A stretch of 64,000 nt of DNA. Source: Angiostrongylus vasorum (lineage: Eukaryota; Nematoda; Chromadorea; Rhabditida; Metastrongylidae). This document shows positions 54,036 to 63,064 of the stretch, piece by piece; the first letter of the stretch is position 1, and each line of letters starts with the position of its first letter. The notes under the pieces were generated by a model. That model had not been told where the DNA came from and did not search any database. It saw nothing but the letters and a program-made list of their open reading frames with translations. Position numbers and translations under genes: made by a program. The stretch lies in assembly GCA_018806985.1 (NCBI GenBank), contig JADANN010000108.1, positions 1,054,001-1,118,000 of the forward strand, read 5' to 3'.

Positions 54036-57000
54036 TATTCAAAAACTAAAATAAAATTCAACTTCAATGAGCACCTTAAGAAGAGCTACAGGACTTATAA
54101 ACGATAACAGAGAGTAACTAACTTCAATCCTTTTCCTTTCTCACCGGTTGTGTAACAGTCGTCCGACGACAAACAATACGAACATTCCTGGAATGAGTAA
54201 TAAATCATATACCACTACCATTATCAGCATTACTATCCTTCATTTTTACTATTATGTGAGATGCGTGTAGCGCAGTGGTTAGAGCAACTCTGCAACACAT
54301 GTATTCATTAGTTCGAGTCCGCGTTTTTGGGTGAACCAGGTTTTCTATCCCCCACACAGTGTCCCTCGCAATTCGCCATCGTTACACTGGCTTCCGCATG
54401 CTTATCCACATCGACAAAGCTCGATTCCTTTTAGTAAAAGGTCAGAAACTCTTACACGATCAACAATGGCTCTTATAAAAGTAAGGGATCTGTGTGGATA
54501 ACACTCAAACGAGGTCGAACTAGCGACCATATATTTGAAAGCAGCAAACATATTAAAAAATATCTTCACAACCATTAGCAAAATAGTTCCTTAAATTTAA
54601 AGAGCTTTATAGAGAACTCGAGGTTCTAATTAACGAAAACCGTTCCGAGTGAACTGACCAGTAGGTGTTCTTGTGGAATAATGGCGTCACCGCAAGTGGT
54701 CCATTCGCGACAGCCTCGATCGCATGCTACTGTCTTCTTTTCGTTTTGAAAGTAGTAGTAGGAAGAAACGCATTTCCTGAAAAACTGTTATCTCTAGGAC
54801 CAATACAACTGCAAACTGCACCAAGTTCTATTATTTGAATGTCTAGCATAATTTTTTTTATCATCATCCACGAAGGTCTTCCAACTTTTTACGTGTGACT
54901 TCGGCTGCTGCTTGAGGAATTTCCTTTCTTCATGAATGTCGTTGAGTGTTCGTCGAGTAGAGTCTTCCTGCAGGCCTGTGAAAGCCGGGATAGAGCGATC
55001 CCACTTGGATGTCAGAGAATGCATCTTTTTCAGACATGTCCGGTAACAATTTTCCAACACCGGAGGGATGAGAGGCTTGGTAAGCCTGAAGCGGGATCAA
55101 CCAGCACAGTGCTCTTGATGAGTGGCTTCACAACCACTGTGCCACCCGCCCCCTTTTCTGGTGGAACTGAAATAAAACAATGCAATGCAAAGCGCTCGAC
55201 ATTGATTAATCTATTAAGGATACGCAATGCATTCGAAATCGGGTGAGCACCGCAGAGGTGAGCGAATGCGTATTTTGGAATGCTTATCGATGTATCAAAT
55301 CATTGTTTTCACTCTCCCATACAAGGCTGGTGGAGACCTATGGTGGGCTTGATTTTCGCAGAAAGCGGGATCGAAGCAACGACCACATGTCTATAGTAGC
55401 GCATTTCTGACCATCGTGATAGAAGCGCCCTCATTGCAATTGTAACCATTTCTATTATCTCGCACTGTAATTAATTACTCTTATTAGTCACTAATTTTTT
55501 ACTTTATTTTACATGGCTAGACATGAAATGTATAACCACGAAGATCTTCGGACTTTTCGCGATTGGGTTCAGCTGCACTGCTTGAAAAGATTTTCTTTTT
55601 CATTGAGATGTGGTTGAACACTAGTCGAGACACTCCTTGGAATCCTTGGCCGTAGTAGAGCGTTTCCACGTGAATTCGATGGAGCGGGCTGATCCCAGAC
55701 AAATCTGTTACCATTTTCCCGACCCCGAAGTGATGGAAGGCTTGATTAGCTGAAGCGGTATCGGACCACCACCGAGTTAGTTTTTTGTTCCTGTTATTTT
55801 ATGCTTACTATCATTCCACGAAGCGTTCATTTCCAGAATTCGTCAACCACCTAGAAGAAACTAGTTGTACAATGGAACCATATTGTTTATTCTAGTAAAA
55901 ACATATCGTTCAATCAGCAACATACCAATGAAATTGAAATTATAGTGGGAGTTATACGATTCTTCGCAAAGAAACGGGCCATTCGATGCAAGTGATCATC
56001 TTAACATAGACGGTCTGATTCCCAATTTTTTTCACCTTCCAAAATTTTTCGTTAACGAAAGTACTCGAGAAATTGAGAGCTTGACATATTTATGGAAGAA
56101 GCCTTGATCAATTGCTCAAGAGTGTTAATATCTTCATAGAACATTTCTTCAATTCTACTGTTCTGTAGAATTTAAGTCTTCAAAAAACTAAAGATGAGAC
56201 GTAAATTCTTTTCTGGACGAGATCTCGATAGCTCAATAGCCCTGTTATTCGAAATACAAGCGTCGACCGAAAAAATACATCATGTAGGCAACCTCAAAAG
56301 AGCAAAAACGTCACCATGATAGAATAAGATAAAAGTAGCAAAGACCCAAAGATTTTAACAGTTTCTGAAGTTCATATTGTGCTGAGATGTTTGTTTAAAG
56401 CTTACAGTAGAAACCATTATCAGCATCACACTCAATTCATACCGGCTAAGTCTGCTTTCCTCTCCGCAACCTATAATATGATACTGATTCATGCCTACTA
56501 CAAGGATCCTGAGATGTGAGCAAAACTGGGAACCACAGTTGGGTTCCGAACCAGCGGTTACCCTTAACAGGGGCTCTTGGGGGGGGACCAATCGAGGCCC
56601 TTGCTTTGGCTTTCTCTTCGCCATGTTTCTTACTCTGTCAGTGTCTGCAATAACCTGTTAATGGTAACGATCTGATGGCCACAAATCAGCAGTCGAAATC
56701 ACAATGTTTGAACAAGCGCCTCCGTCGATATGGAGGATAGGCCGTAAGCTCCTGGTAAGGGTAGTCGCGGGTTCGAAGTCCAGCTGAGGATTTCAACTTT
56801 TAATTTATTCACAGTTAAACACCCATAAATAATGATGGCAACATCCAAGTAGCACAAAAAATTCGGTTAATTTTAGATGTGTGGGGAGAACTCACAACTG
56901 CAGTTACAAGCTCTGTTAAGTTTAAATAATAAGGAATTTAAAAAACTTCATGTCGAAAAAAAGTCTAGTGAATAGGAGGAGACATAGAATAGGATCTCGG

Positions 57001-57620
57001 CAACTTGCATGAGGACGCACCTTGGAGAAATTTAATAAACACACCTGCCAACAAACGAAACAACGAGTGTACTTAGATTTAAACCTCGTTTGTGAATTCT
57101 GTCTTAATCTGACTTTCTACTGTGTCCCTATAGGAAATAAAAAATACTCACCGCCGAAGTCGAATCGGACCGTCAGCACGAGCAACACGAAGCGCATTCT
57201 CCCAGTAACCGGCTGCTTCTGGTAGAAGTGAACTCTAAATAGAAGGTTTTGTGAAGTTGCACACCACAAAGTCATCGTTCGACCGCACTCCAAGCAAACT
57301 GAACCCTTCCTCTTCGAAGGTTTTCTGTCAATTTCCCATATGACTTAACACATCTCCCCTTGCAAACTCACAGAGAACAAATATGGAGTAGTACATTTAC
57401 GGAAATATTTGGAACCAGAGAACTTTTTCCCTTTATGAGTATAAATTTCGACAGCACTTACATTTACAAACAACTGTTTTTCACTTGACAATTCAAGAAC
57501 GGATTTATCATAATGCAAGTAGATGCGAAGTGGCTCGAAGCTCTGCTCAGATTTGGCGGCTCGCCTCTGACGCGATGACTCGATGGGCACTTCGAGCAGT
57601 ACGTCTTCAACGCGGGGGTA
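43496..57620 (-). CDS. LMLN: Leishmanolysin-like zinc metalloprotease, family M8 (16 exons visible, 5' end not found)
   Basis: Homologue of animal invadolysin/LMLN, a membrane- or lipid-droplet-associated metzincin. Exons in order: 57620-57462, 57234-57152, 54776-54659, 54187-54145, 53977-53877, 52705-52538, 51546-51435, 50809-50660, 49685-49588, 49179-49090, 48377-48309, 47301-47191, 46386-46294, 45739-45635, 44270-44178 and 43606-43496 (TGA). This is about 565 codons, close to the mature family length. Family blocks are [44 protein letters not shown], the [10 protein letters not shown] zinc site, [60 protein letters not shown] and a Cys-rich C terminus. Phase demands one unseen exon between 48309 and 47301. 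The 53877/52705 junction does not keep phase. No signal-peptide exon was found. A donor-like GTAACT near the end could let the gene continue past 43496. Confidence 0.93.
43665..43750 (-). repeat. Family B-like repeat in LMLN intron
   Basis: AACCACAAGGATGTTGAGAT, then GAGCAAAACTAGAAACC and a short continuation resemble the diverged subfamily at 47618 and 56500, including the GGTTTCGAACCCTCGACTAC B-box-like word. Confidence 0.55.
44475..44570 (+). repeat. Family A body fragment
   Basis: AACCAAGCCCCTAGAAGCTC then GGTAAATTGGTATTAAACTT and GTCTGG match the middle of the SINE. Head and tail are missing. Confidence 0.5.
44571..45170 (-). other. LMLN intron, nothing recognised
   Basis: Intron sequence between exons 45635 and 44270 without a shared repeat or exon that I can support. 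Confidence 0.4.
45175..45458 (-). mobile_element. Family A tRNA-derived SINE
   Basis: Minus-strand copy in an LMLN intron: AGCTCTCGGCGTTGATCAAT, CCCAGACAAGTCTGGTACC and GACTGCGCCACATACGCC on the plus strand. Confidence 0.92.
45635..47301 (-). CDS. LMLN: LMLN exons encoding the middle C-terminal domain
   Basis: Exons 47301-47191 ([15 protein letters not shown] to [15 protein letters not shown]), 46386-46294 ([20 protein letters not shown] onward) and 45739-45635 ([20 protein letters not shown] onward to AGCYE). All are phase 0 at both ends and join without gaps against the family. A family A SINE sits in the first intron and an antisense open frame in the second. Confidence 0.88.
45757..46278 (+). 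CDS. Possible antisense ORF inside an LMLN intron
   Basis: A 173-codon plus-strand frame nearly fills LMLN intron 45740-46293. It begins [18 protein letters not shown], which could act as a signal peptide, and continues [14 protein letters not shown], then [20 protein letters not shown]. No domain is recognised. No start context or splice site is convincing. A frame this long can occur by chance in 64 kb, so this is only a candidate. Confidence 0.2.
   Translation: MSYLFSAHSFILVIIHNLNGATSSPLVVELRPTAEVHSQSRFTQVGKELDYQLTVDLHNDNSTRYSLPSPSGPTFVFPKGKVSSSDEAEGTNGACCSYLVINKIIGTGKSEQFSSYNKKSGYLKIMFHTQKFFSSLHNSLHPFRNRVVRVFVSSNVTQCKLTNASRILGNFSH
46713..47005 (+). mobile_element. Family A tRNA-derived SINE
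   Basis: Plus-strand copy in an LMLN intron, antisense to the gene: GTGTGGCGCGGTGGTCGAAG, GGGATCGATTCCCGCGCC and, at the end, ATCAACGCCAAGAG plus a TTTATC-type tail. Confidence 0.92.
47615..47930. repeat. Family B subfamily copy with opposed end
   Basis: A short inverted tail (GAATGCCGAGATATGTGCAA) at 47618 is followed by a plus-strand copy with the head GTGCGGTGGATAGCCCGTGA and a B-box-like CGGGTTCGAAGG, ending CATACCCCCTGCCATGAAAA. Confidence 0.65.
48465..48600. repeat. Family D repeat
   Basis: GATGTTTCGGCGGATTTCGC, then CTTCCTCAGAGCCGC and GACCAGCCGCACAGAGTTCA match 35795-35885. Confidence 0.55.
48635..48925 (+). mobile_element. Family A tRNA-derived SINE, near-consensus copy
   Basis: A good type copy, in an LMLN intron and antisense to the gene. 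Head GCGTATGGCGCAGTGGTTGG with an A box (TGGCGCAGTGG), B box (GATCGATCC) about 40 bases later, body GACTTGTCTGGGAGGATAGC, TCGGTAGGCCACCGCGAGTC and CATTCAATCACCTCCAACGA, end GATTGATCAACGCCGAGAGC and a T-rich tail. Length about 285 bases. Confidence 0.95.
49588..49685 (-). CDS. LMLN: LMLN exon with the Met-turn region
   Basis: The exon starts [15 protein letters not shown] and continues [16 protein letters not shown]. In LMLN proteins I know, this block reads LALMED and its Met is the structural Met-turn residue. Here the codon is CTG, Leu. Exon ends are standard: GTTCAG acceptor and GTGAGT donor, phase 0 to 2. Confidence 0.9.
50660..50809 (-). CDS. LMLN: LMLN exon with the third zinc His
   Basis: Fifty codons in phase 0 at both ends, starting after GTATTCAG. 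It encodes [18 protein letters not shown], then [19 protein letters not shown]. In the M8 family the His of the HWEKR segment is the distal third zinc ligand, and it is present here. Its G+C content is clearly above the surrounding intron. Confidence 0.92.
50975..51290 (-). mobile_element. Family E retroposon copy
   Basis: Minus-strand copy in LMLN intron 50810-51434, same sense as the gene: CCCCAGGTCGTCACCACCAC, GGACGGTGGTGGATCCTGGT and CACCCAGGAACATCTCTTGC on the plus strand. The 3' tail part is shortened. Confidence 0.8.
51640..52395 (+). repeat. Family B tandem array (about 330 bp period)
   Basis: The segment with GTTTTGCAA and ATCTCAGC starts near 51697, 52030 and 52360. Between them run two full units sharing TTAAGATTGTGATTACAAAA, CTACAGCCTCAGCT, the tRNA-like head (CATGGTGTAGTGGTGAACGC in unit 1) and GCGCGTTCGTTCCCCAC. 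The third unit is cut off. The array lies in LMLN intron 51547-52537, antisense to the gene. An inverted fragment (CTTCCATGATGCTGAGATAT) at 51665 starts it. Confidence 0.88.
52538..52705 (-). CDS. LMLN: LMLN exon with the HEXXH zinc site
   Basis: The exon encodes [20 protein letters not shown], then [19 protein letters not shown]. The two His and the Glu of HEILH are intact, as is the following Gly of the metzincin signature. It starts after an AAATTTTCAG acceptor with one base completing an Arg codon and ends with two bases of the next Arg codon, which the 51546 exon completes. Confidence 0.93.
52706..53876 (-). other. LMLN intron, nothing recognised
   Basis: No repeat family or further exon identified. 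This intron separates two exons whose phases do not agree. Confidence 0.4.
53987..54029. repeat. (TA)n microsatellite next to an LMLN acceptor
   Basis: About 42 bases of TA. On the minus strand it ends only about 9 bases before the acceptor used by exon 53977-53877, taking the place of a polypyrimidine tract. Confidence 0.95.
54145..54776 (-). CDS. LMLN: LMLN Cys-rich exons before the zinc site
   Basis: Two exons. 54776-54659 encodes [14 protein letters not shown], then [21 protein letters not shown]. The mini-exon 54187-54145 (43 bases) encodes [14 protein letters not shown]. Together they carry the conserved disulphide-bonded Cys of the M8 N-terminal domain. Phases link exactly to the 57234-57152 exon (2 to 1) and to 53977. 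Confidence 0.88.
54258..54345 (+). repeat. tRNA-like SINE head, separate from family A
   Basis: GCGTGTAGCGCAGTGGTTAG has a perfect A-box form, and AGTTCGAGTCCGC about 50 bases later has a perfect B box. Acceptor and anticodon stems do not pair, so it is not a tRNA gene. Later sequence (GGGTGAACCAGG) departs from family A. Confidence 0.5.
54975..55435 (-). mobile_element. Two diverged family A fragments
   Basis: One minus-strand fragment (about 55030-55160) keeps CACCGGAGGGATGAGAGGCT and ACCACTGTGCCACCCGCC. A second (about 55185-55435) keeps CATTGATTAATCTATTAAGG, TGGAATGCTTATCGATGT and a head complement. Both lie in the large LMLN intron 54777-57151. Confidence 0.6.
55685..55775 (-). repeat. 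Family A body fragment
   Basis: GATCCCAGACAAATCTGTTA, then CCGACCCCGAAGTGATGGAA on the plus strand match the SINE body. Confidence 0.6.
55776..56490 (-). other. LMLN intron, nothing recognised
   Basis: A+T-rich intron sequence without a shared repeat or exon. Confidence 0.4.
56495..56810. repeat. Family B subfamily, opposed copies
   Basis: A minus-strand copy (GATCCTGAGATGTGAGCAAA, then GGGTTCCGAACCAGCGGTTA) is followed by a plus-strand head (TATGGAGGATAGGCCGTAAG, then CGCGGGTTCGAAGTCC). Similar to 47615-47930. Confidence 0.6.
57462..57620 (-). CDS. LMLN: LMLN N-terminal exon (end of propeptide, start of protease domain)
   Basis: Most 5' exon that could be identified. It encodes [20 protein letters not shown], a likely propeptide segment ending at a dibasic Arg-Arg that could be a furin-type cut site, then [19 protein letters not shown] at the start of the mature M8 domain. 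Acceptor GAATTTCAG, donor GTAAGT, phase 0 both ends. The next exon (57234-57152) continues [17 protein letters not shown], as expected for the family. The signal-peptide exon should lie at higher coordinates. Confidence 0.85.
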
Positions 57621-58004
57621 CTGAAATTCATAATGTAGCATTTTCAGCACCATCACCACACTTCTACAAAATCCACTCCTTACATTTCTGATAATGAAAT
57701 GGTAAGGAGTCGGAAACGAAACGTCGTTATTTTTCTTAAGTGTACACAACGGAGGTAGAACACATTTTTCCAAAAACTCTTCGATGCAACCCTAATTTCC
57801 ACACGCAAAGATAAAGAATAAATGCTTTGCCCTAATAAGAGATTCTTGTATCATCAGTGATATCACTAAAAAATCTAATACAAATACCAACTTCCTTTAA
57901 TCTCGGTATGACAAACCAAAACGTATTCTCTATTGGGCCTTTTACATTCATGGGCCATTAGCTCATCAATGAAAGAATACTAATAATACAGTCACAACTG
58001 CAAA

Positions 58005-58285
58005 TAAAAGATAGAATAAAAGCTCTCGGCATTAATTAATCCCTGAGGGAGGCCCCATGCATTCGACTTCATTAAGTATCGTTGGAGGTGATTGAATGCA
58101 TATCTGGCCTTTATAATGACTCGCGGTGGCCTATCGATCTATCGAGCCAGTGCTGCTATCCTCCCAGACAAGTCTGGTACCAATTTACCGATCCCGGGTG
58201 GATGGAGGGTTTGGTGGCCCATGGGCGCCGAGATCGATTCCACGTTCCAGTGGCTCCTCCAACTACTGCGCCACATGCACCCCTA
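58005..58285 (-). mobile_element. Family A tRNA-derived SINE
   Basis: Minus-strand copy: AAAAGCTCTCGGCATTAATT, CCCAGACAAGTCTGGTACC, CTACTGCGCCACATGCACC on the plus strand. Its head faces the next copy. Confidence 0.92.
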
Positions 58286-58325
58286 CAACTGCAAATAGCC
58301 TCATAAAATACTCCTAAACTGAAAA

Positions 58326-58612
58326 CCAAAGGCTCGTGTGGCGCAGTGGTTGGAGGCACCCTGCAATGCACATGGAATCGATTCCCGCGCCCCTGGCCTA
58401 TTAGATGTTCCATCACTTCGGCGCCGTGAAATTGGTACAAGACTTATCTGGCAAGATAGCAGCACTGGCTCGATAGATCGGTAGGCCACCGCGAGTCATT
58501 GTAAAGGCCAGATATGCATCCAATCACCTCTAAACGATGGTTATTGAAGTCGAATGCATGGCAAAACCCTCTGGGATTGATCAACACCGAGAGCTTCAGA
58601 GCTTTAGCTTTA
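58326..58612 (+). mobile_element. Family A tRNA-derived SINE
   Basis: Plus-strand copy: GGCTCGTGTGGCGCAGTGGT, GGAATCGATTCCCGCGCCC, GGGATTGATCAACACCGAGA. Head-to-head with the copy at 58005-58285, about 40 bases apart. Confidence 0.92.
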
Positions 58613-59735
58613 AATTGAAAACCATATCAGCTACAAAAAAACATGAAATTATTGAGTAATTGTTCCTCATAATTAAAAAAAGTTTTAGTACCTTTAAAAC
58701 AGCACTGGCTCACTATATGTCCGCTATTTGTTTAACTATTAATTTTCTTTTCATTTCTATAACACTTCTTTATTCAAACTAGAGCTATGACCTTACGAAT
58801 GTTATTCATAGAATATTAGGAAGTACTCATTCCGATGAGAACTTACGACGCATCAGGAACGAATCCATGTCTTTCTATTGAGATTCAACAGAAAAGGAAG
58901 TTTTCCGCAAGTGCTGGCGAAATCGGACAGCATTCGTTCTACCTGGCTAGTGCTTCACGTTGTTAGAACGTTATCCGTAGAAAAGCGATACTACCGTAAT
59001 CGTCTGCCATCGATTTTCACTCCTATGTTAATCCATACGTGTCCACATGACGTTATTGAGAGTGGACGTAAACAATTTCGACGAGATACTATTGTTGGAT
59101 CTCTGTCATTACATCGGTGATAAAGCCGTTGTTGAAAGGATAAATAGTCGTTGTAAAGTTGTTGTACATCTTATAAAGGATCATCGTTTAATGACAAGGC
59201 ACGGCGTGGTTGCTCAGCGCTTTCTGAATGCCTCTGCCTCAACTAAGGCATGGACTTTTTTTTAAATCGATGAAAGTGAGATAATGCGATCTCTCCCATT
59301 ATCATGGTATTTCAATGGATTCGTCACATGTATGTGATTCATCATGATGAATCTTCTTCGAAATCTTGCTTGCTCGAATACTGCACTTAGTTCAATGTTC
59401 TGTAAGTTCTATTGAATATGTCTGGAGTAAAAAGCTTATAGACAATAAACAAATACGAACTAGGCGTAGGACCTCCATGTACTGTGGGTCTTCCTTCTTG
59501 TTCAAGAACACGTTACTACTAATGTTCCGTAATAGAAGGTGCAATGTTATCTGTAAAAAATCTCTAGATAAAATATAGACTGTTTCGACGTCTTCTTCAC
59601 TGGAGCTTGGCGTTGGAGAGTACGCACCAAACTTTGTCAAAGTCGATTTCAGCACTGAACATTTCTCTCTCTGGTAGTATAAAGGGTGCCTAATGGTGTA
59701 TGTTTATTCGCTTCTACCTATGAGAAATGGATTCT
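58613..59735. other. Region upstream of LMLN, nothing firm
   Basis: Should include the LMLN 5' end. A minus-strand ATGGATTCGTTCCTGATGCG followed by TCGTAAGT at 58870-58845 is an ATG plus strong donor, but its phase does not fit exon 57620. Plus-strand frames at 58878-59265 have no recognisable product. Confidence 0.35.
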
Positions 59736-59739
59736 TCTG

Positions 59740-60397
59740 ACGCTTCGTTATACTTGACGGAACGAATACCTCTAGTACTCTAGCTGTATGTATCTGGGCA
59801 GACAAGCAAACATGATGAACAATTTGGCTCTATATATGCTCAGCAGCAAGAGAAGTGCTTGCACAGCTTTCAAGACCACTGCAGATGTTACGAAAAAGAC
59901 AAGGACCACCAGCTGATTGCTTGCTCTTTCTATCCCACATTCCACCTTAACTGTCACTTCGAAAACCTCGATGTAGTCTAAGACGACTGAGAAATCTTGC
60001 AGTACCATCGAACGAGATGTGGAAAGGGTGGTGTTAAGAGTATTATGTAAAAAAGTATTACCACGCAACCAAAGCAATGCACCCGAAGTTACAACCTTTG
60101 GCAACGACAAACGTCACAGGTGGCACGACGTATGACAGGGTATTACAAATAAAATGGGCCGTATACGAAATGCATCTAAGCGAAAAAGGGTGGGCATGAG
60201 TCCCTAGCGACTGGATGCAATGAAATTTCAAGTGAAAAAGTAAGACCGCAAAACCGATGTCCAAAAAATCGTAACGAACAATCTAGAAGAGGAATACGAC
60301 GCCCTCGTGTTTCTTGTGCAAACGGGAAAAAAAGGGCAATTGTAGCACAGATGAAGATTTCTTGGCGCCAGCCCATATCAGTTGAGGATCAGTGAGA
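59740..60397 (+). pseudogene. RTE retrotransposon 3' part, decayed
   Basis: Plus-strand fragment starting at GGAACGAATACCTCTAGTAC (position 10070 of the main copy), with GCTTTCAAGACCACTGCAGA for the KSIEDV segment, and ending TTGGCGCCAGCCCATATCAG, then TTGAGGATCAGTGA, equal to the WRP and EDQ end. Many frame changes. Confidence 0.8.
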
Positions 60398-61014
60398 GAG
60401 CCAGCAGCACATAGGATACTTCCAGCTATTGTACTGCTCACTTATGGTTCCATGGTGTGCCTGGATAGAGAGGTATTGATATCTGGACAAATGCGCTAAT
60501 CAACCCGTAGGCGTCTATCGTAATCCGCCAACAGGACGAACGCTAGTTAGCGAAGGGTGTTTGTTTGCATTCGTTGGTCCAGGGCATTACGGATCACTGA
60601 GCACAACAGTTATTCGCTTCATGGTCTTTCAGTTCTCTAGACAGCATTGGATGTAGAAGAGTTTTGTGCAATAATGCTTGTGAACACAGCGACGACTTGA
60701 CACAAATCACTTATGCACCATAGAAATCAATAAAGCACTCGTTATAGGACGCTAATTTGGTAGAAAGAAAAACGCTCTCCTTTTCTAAAGTCTTTTTTGT
60801 TTCTTTCAGGAAGAAATTATCTCTCTAAAACATTTCCAAACAAGACTGACAACCCATCATGATACGAAGGCAACCTGGTAAGTGTTGAAAAATCGTTCAA
60901 AGGGTCTTAAAGCTATGAATGAAATATTTGACAAACCCCACCTCCAGCACAAAGACCTTTATAAAAATATAGGAAACTAAGGAATAAAATAAAATGACTA
61001 AGTGACAATTGAGA
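60398..61014. other. Intergenic, nothing recognised
   Basis: No repeat family or exon recognised. Confidence 0.4.
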
Positions 61015-61302
61015 TCATAAAGGATTAAGGATAAAGCTCTCGGCGTTGATCAATCCCTTAGGGATGCGCCATGCATTCGACTTCATTAAGCATCGTTTGG
61101 AAGTGATTGAATGCATATCTGGTCTTAACAATGACTCGCGATGGCCTATCGATGTATTGAGCTAGTGCTGCTATCCTCTCAGACAAGTCTGGTAGCAATT
61201 TGCCGACCCCGGAGGGATGGAAGGCTTGGTGGGCCGAGGGGACGGGAGTCTATCCCATATGTATTGCAGGGCGCCTCTGAGCACTGCGCCATACGCGCCC
61301 AT
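61015..61302 (-). mobile_element. Family A tRNA-derived SINE
   Basis: Minus-strand copy with a repeated tail on the plus strand (AAAGGATTAAGGATAAAGCT), CTCAGACAAGTCTGGTAGC and GCACTGCGCCATACGCGCC. Confidence 0.93.
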
Positions 61303-61897
61303 TTTGAGTTTGAGATCATATGATTTAAAAACAACAAAAGCGCCATTTTTACACATATGATACTCCAGGTTTGATCAACTAGATTTAGTCTTTTTCCGAG
61401 TTTCATAAGTATTCCGTGTTTAGCCTCAGGAAATTGGGAATGGCATTGAGCAGATGTTGGAAATGAGCCGTTCTATACAAAAAGTCACAAAAGAAAACGT
61501 TAAAGGGAACGAAAAAATGAGAAATAAGGCAGAAATAGGAATGCTAAATCAAAACATGAACAATTACCTTATATGAACAAGGCAAGCAATGAACATTGTG
61601 ATAGAGTAGAAGAGTACAGGAAAGAAAGAATAACATCCGTGGTCCCACATACATCAAGTGGCCCAAGCCATTTGTTGAGAAGACGTCTGAAATCAACAGA
61701 AGAGCGACTCGAAAATTCACGAAGAATCCAGAAACCTGCAAAAAGCGACCGGATGATACGGTATAGAATTGTCAACACTTGAGAAGACAACTGCATCAAT
61801 AGGAATGAAGGCAAAACTCCGTCAAAGGATTTAAATAATAAACAAACAATGAAAGACCAATTCCACAACATTGAAAAAACATAACAGAGTTAGAAAA
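61303..61897. other. Intergenic, nothing recognised
   Basis: Overlapping plus and minus frames at 61544-61871 have no recognisable product. No shared repeat. Confidence 0.4.
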
Positions 61898-62182
61898 AAC
61901 AAAGGCATAGAGTTTTCACCGTTGATCAATACCTTAGCAGGGTGCTATGCATTCGACTTCATCAAGCATCGTTTAGAAGTGATTGAATGCATATCTGACC
62001 TATGCAATGACTCGCGGTGGGCTGCCGACGTATTGAGTCAGTGCTCCCACCCCTCGAATGTTATTCTGGTACCAATCTGCCAACATTGGTTGGACGGATG
62101 GAAGGCTTGGTGAGCCTGGGGCACGGGATCGAATTTACGTATAATGCAGTGCGCCCGTAACCACTGCACTACACGCACCCTT
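61898..62182 (-). mobile_element. Family A tRNA-derived SINE
   Basis: Minus-strand, moderately diverged copy: GAGTTTTCACCGTTGATCAA, TTATTCTGGTACCAATCTGC, CCACTGCACTACACGCACC. Confidence 0.88.
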
Positions 62183-62504
62183 CATGACAGAATTAGGCTC
62201 TTACAACCGTACTTCATTTAGAAAGTCGTGGTTGACTTTTACTCATCATTCAGAATGGTTCAAAGTGAAGGAAAATATGAAAGAATCTGCTGTATCAGGT
62301 CGTTTAGACATTTTTCCTATTCCAAACGATTTGCCTAAGCGGTTTCGTTAAACGCGTAGGGACAAATTACTACGTGGTTAAAGGAATTATTGCCGTTCAA
62401 TAAAATTGTAAAAAAGAAAAAACTTCAGGTTAACATTTGTTGCATGCACTGTTGATCAATAAAATTTTAAAAAGTATTTCTTACTTAACTACTTGGCATA
62501 TAGT

Positions 62505-62765
62505 ACAACGATAAGGCTCTCGGTGTTCATTAATCGCTGTGGGATGCGCCAAGCATTCGATTTCACTAAGCATCGTTAGAGGTGATTGAACCTATATCAG
62601 TCCTTCACAATGACTCCCGATGGCCTACCGATATATCGAGCCAGTGCTACTATTACCAATTTGCCAACCCTAGATGGATGGAGGACTAAGTGATCCTAGA
62701 GTGCGGAACCAATTCAAGGTGTATCGCAACGCGCCTCTAACCACTGCGCTATCCGCACCCCTTGC
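62505..62765 (-). mobile_element. Family A SINE, diverged, with internal deletion
   Basis: Minus-strand copy: AAGGCTCTCGGTGTTCATTA, GATATATCGAGCCAGTGCTA, CCACTGCGCTATCCGCACC. The CCCAGACAAGTCTGG segment is deleted. Confidence 0.85.
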
Positions 62766-63064
62766 CAAGGAGTTTTTCATAATTTAAAACGAATTTATGC
62801 CGAATGAAATAACCTAGCAATTTCCGGGATTAACAAGCAAATTCCCTGGATTCTTAGAGATATATTACTACGTTATATATCAGTTAGTGAAATGACCTCA
62901 ATTGGTTTTAAAATCTCATAGTTTCGTTTTTGACATAAGATTACGGTGATAATTTGAAAAATAAGCAAAACATAGGCCACGAAGGACTTCTGGACACTCA
63001 GTACTAAAGGAGGTTTCTTATCGCAAATATGAGTTTTCATGGCGAATAGGCTAGTACACCTCTA

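Noticed and set aside
54258..54345. tRNA gene
   Set aside because: A and B boxes are good, but acceptor, anticodon and T stems do not pair. It is a tRNA-like repeat head.
56355..56624. 89-codon minus-strand ORF in an LMLN intron
   Set aside because: It lies mostly in a family B subfamily copy and does not fit LMLN phase or sequence.
58845..58870. ATG plus GTAAGT donor as a first LMLN exon
   Set aside because: It ends in phase 1, while exon 57620-57462 starts in phase 0. The peptide is not a signal peptide.
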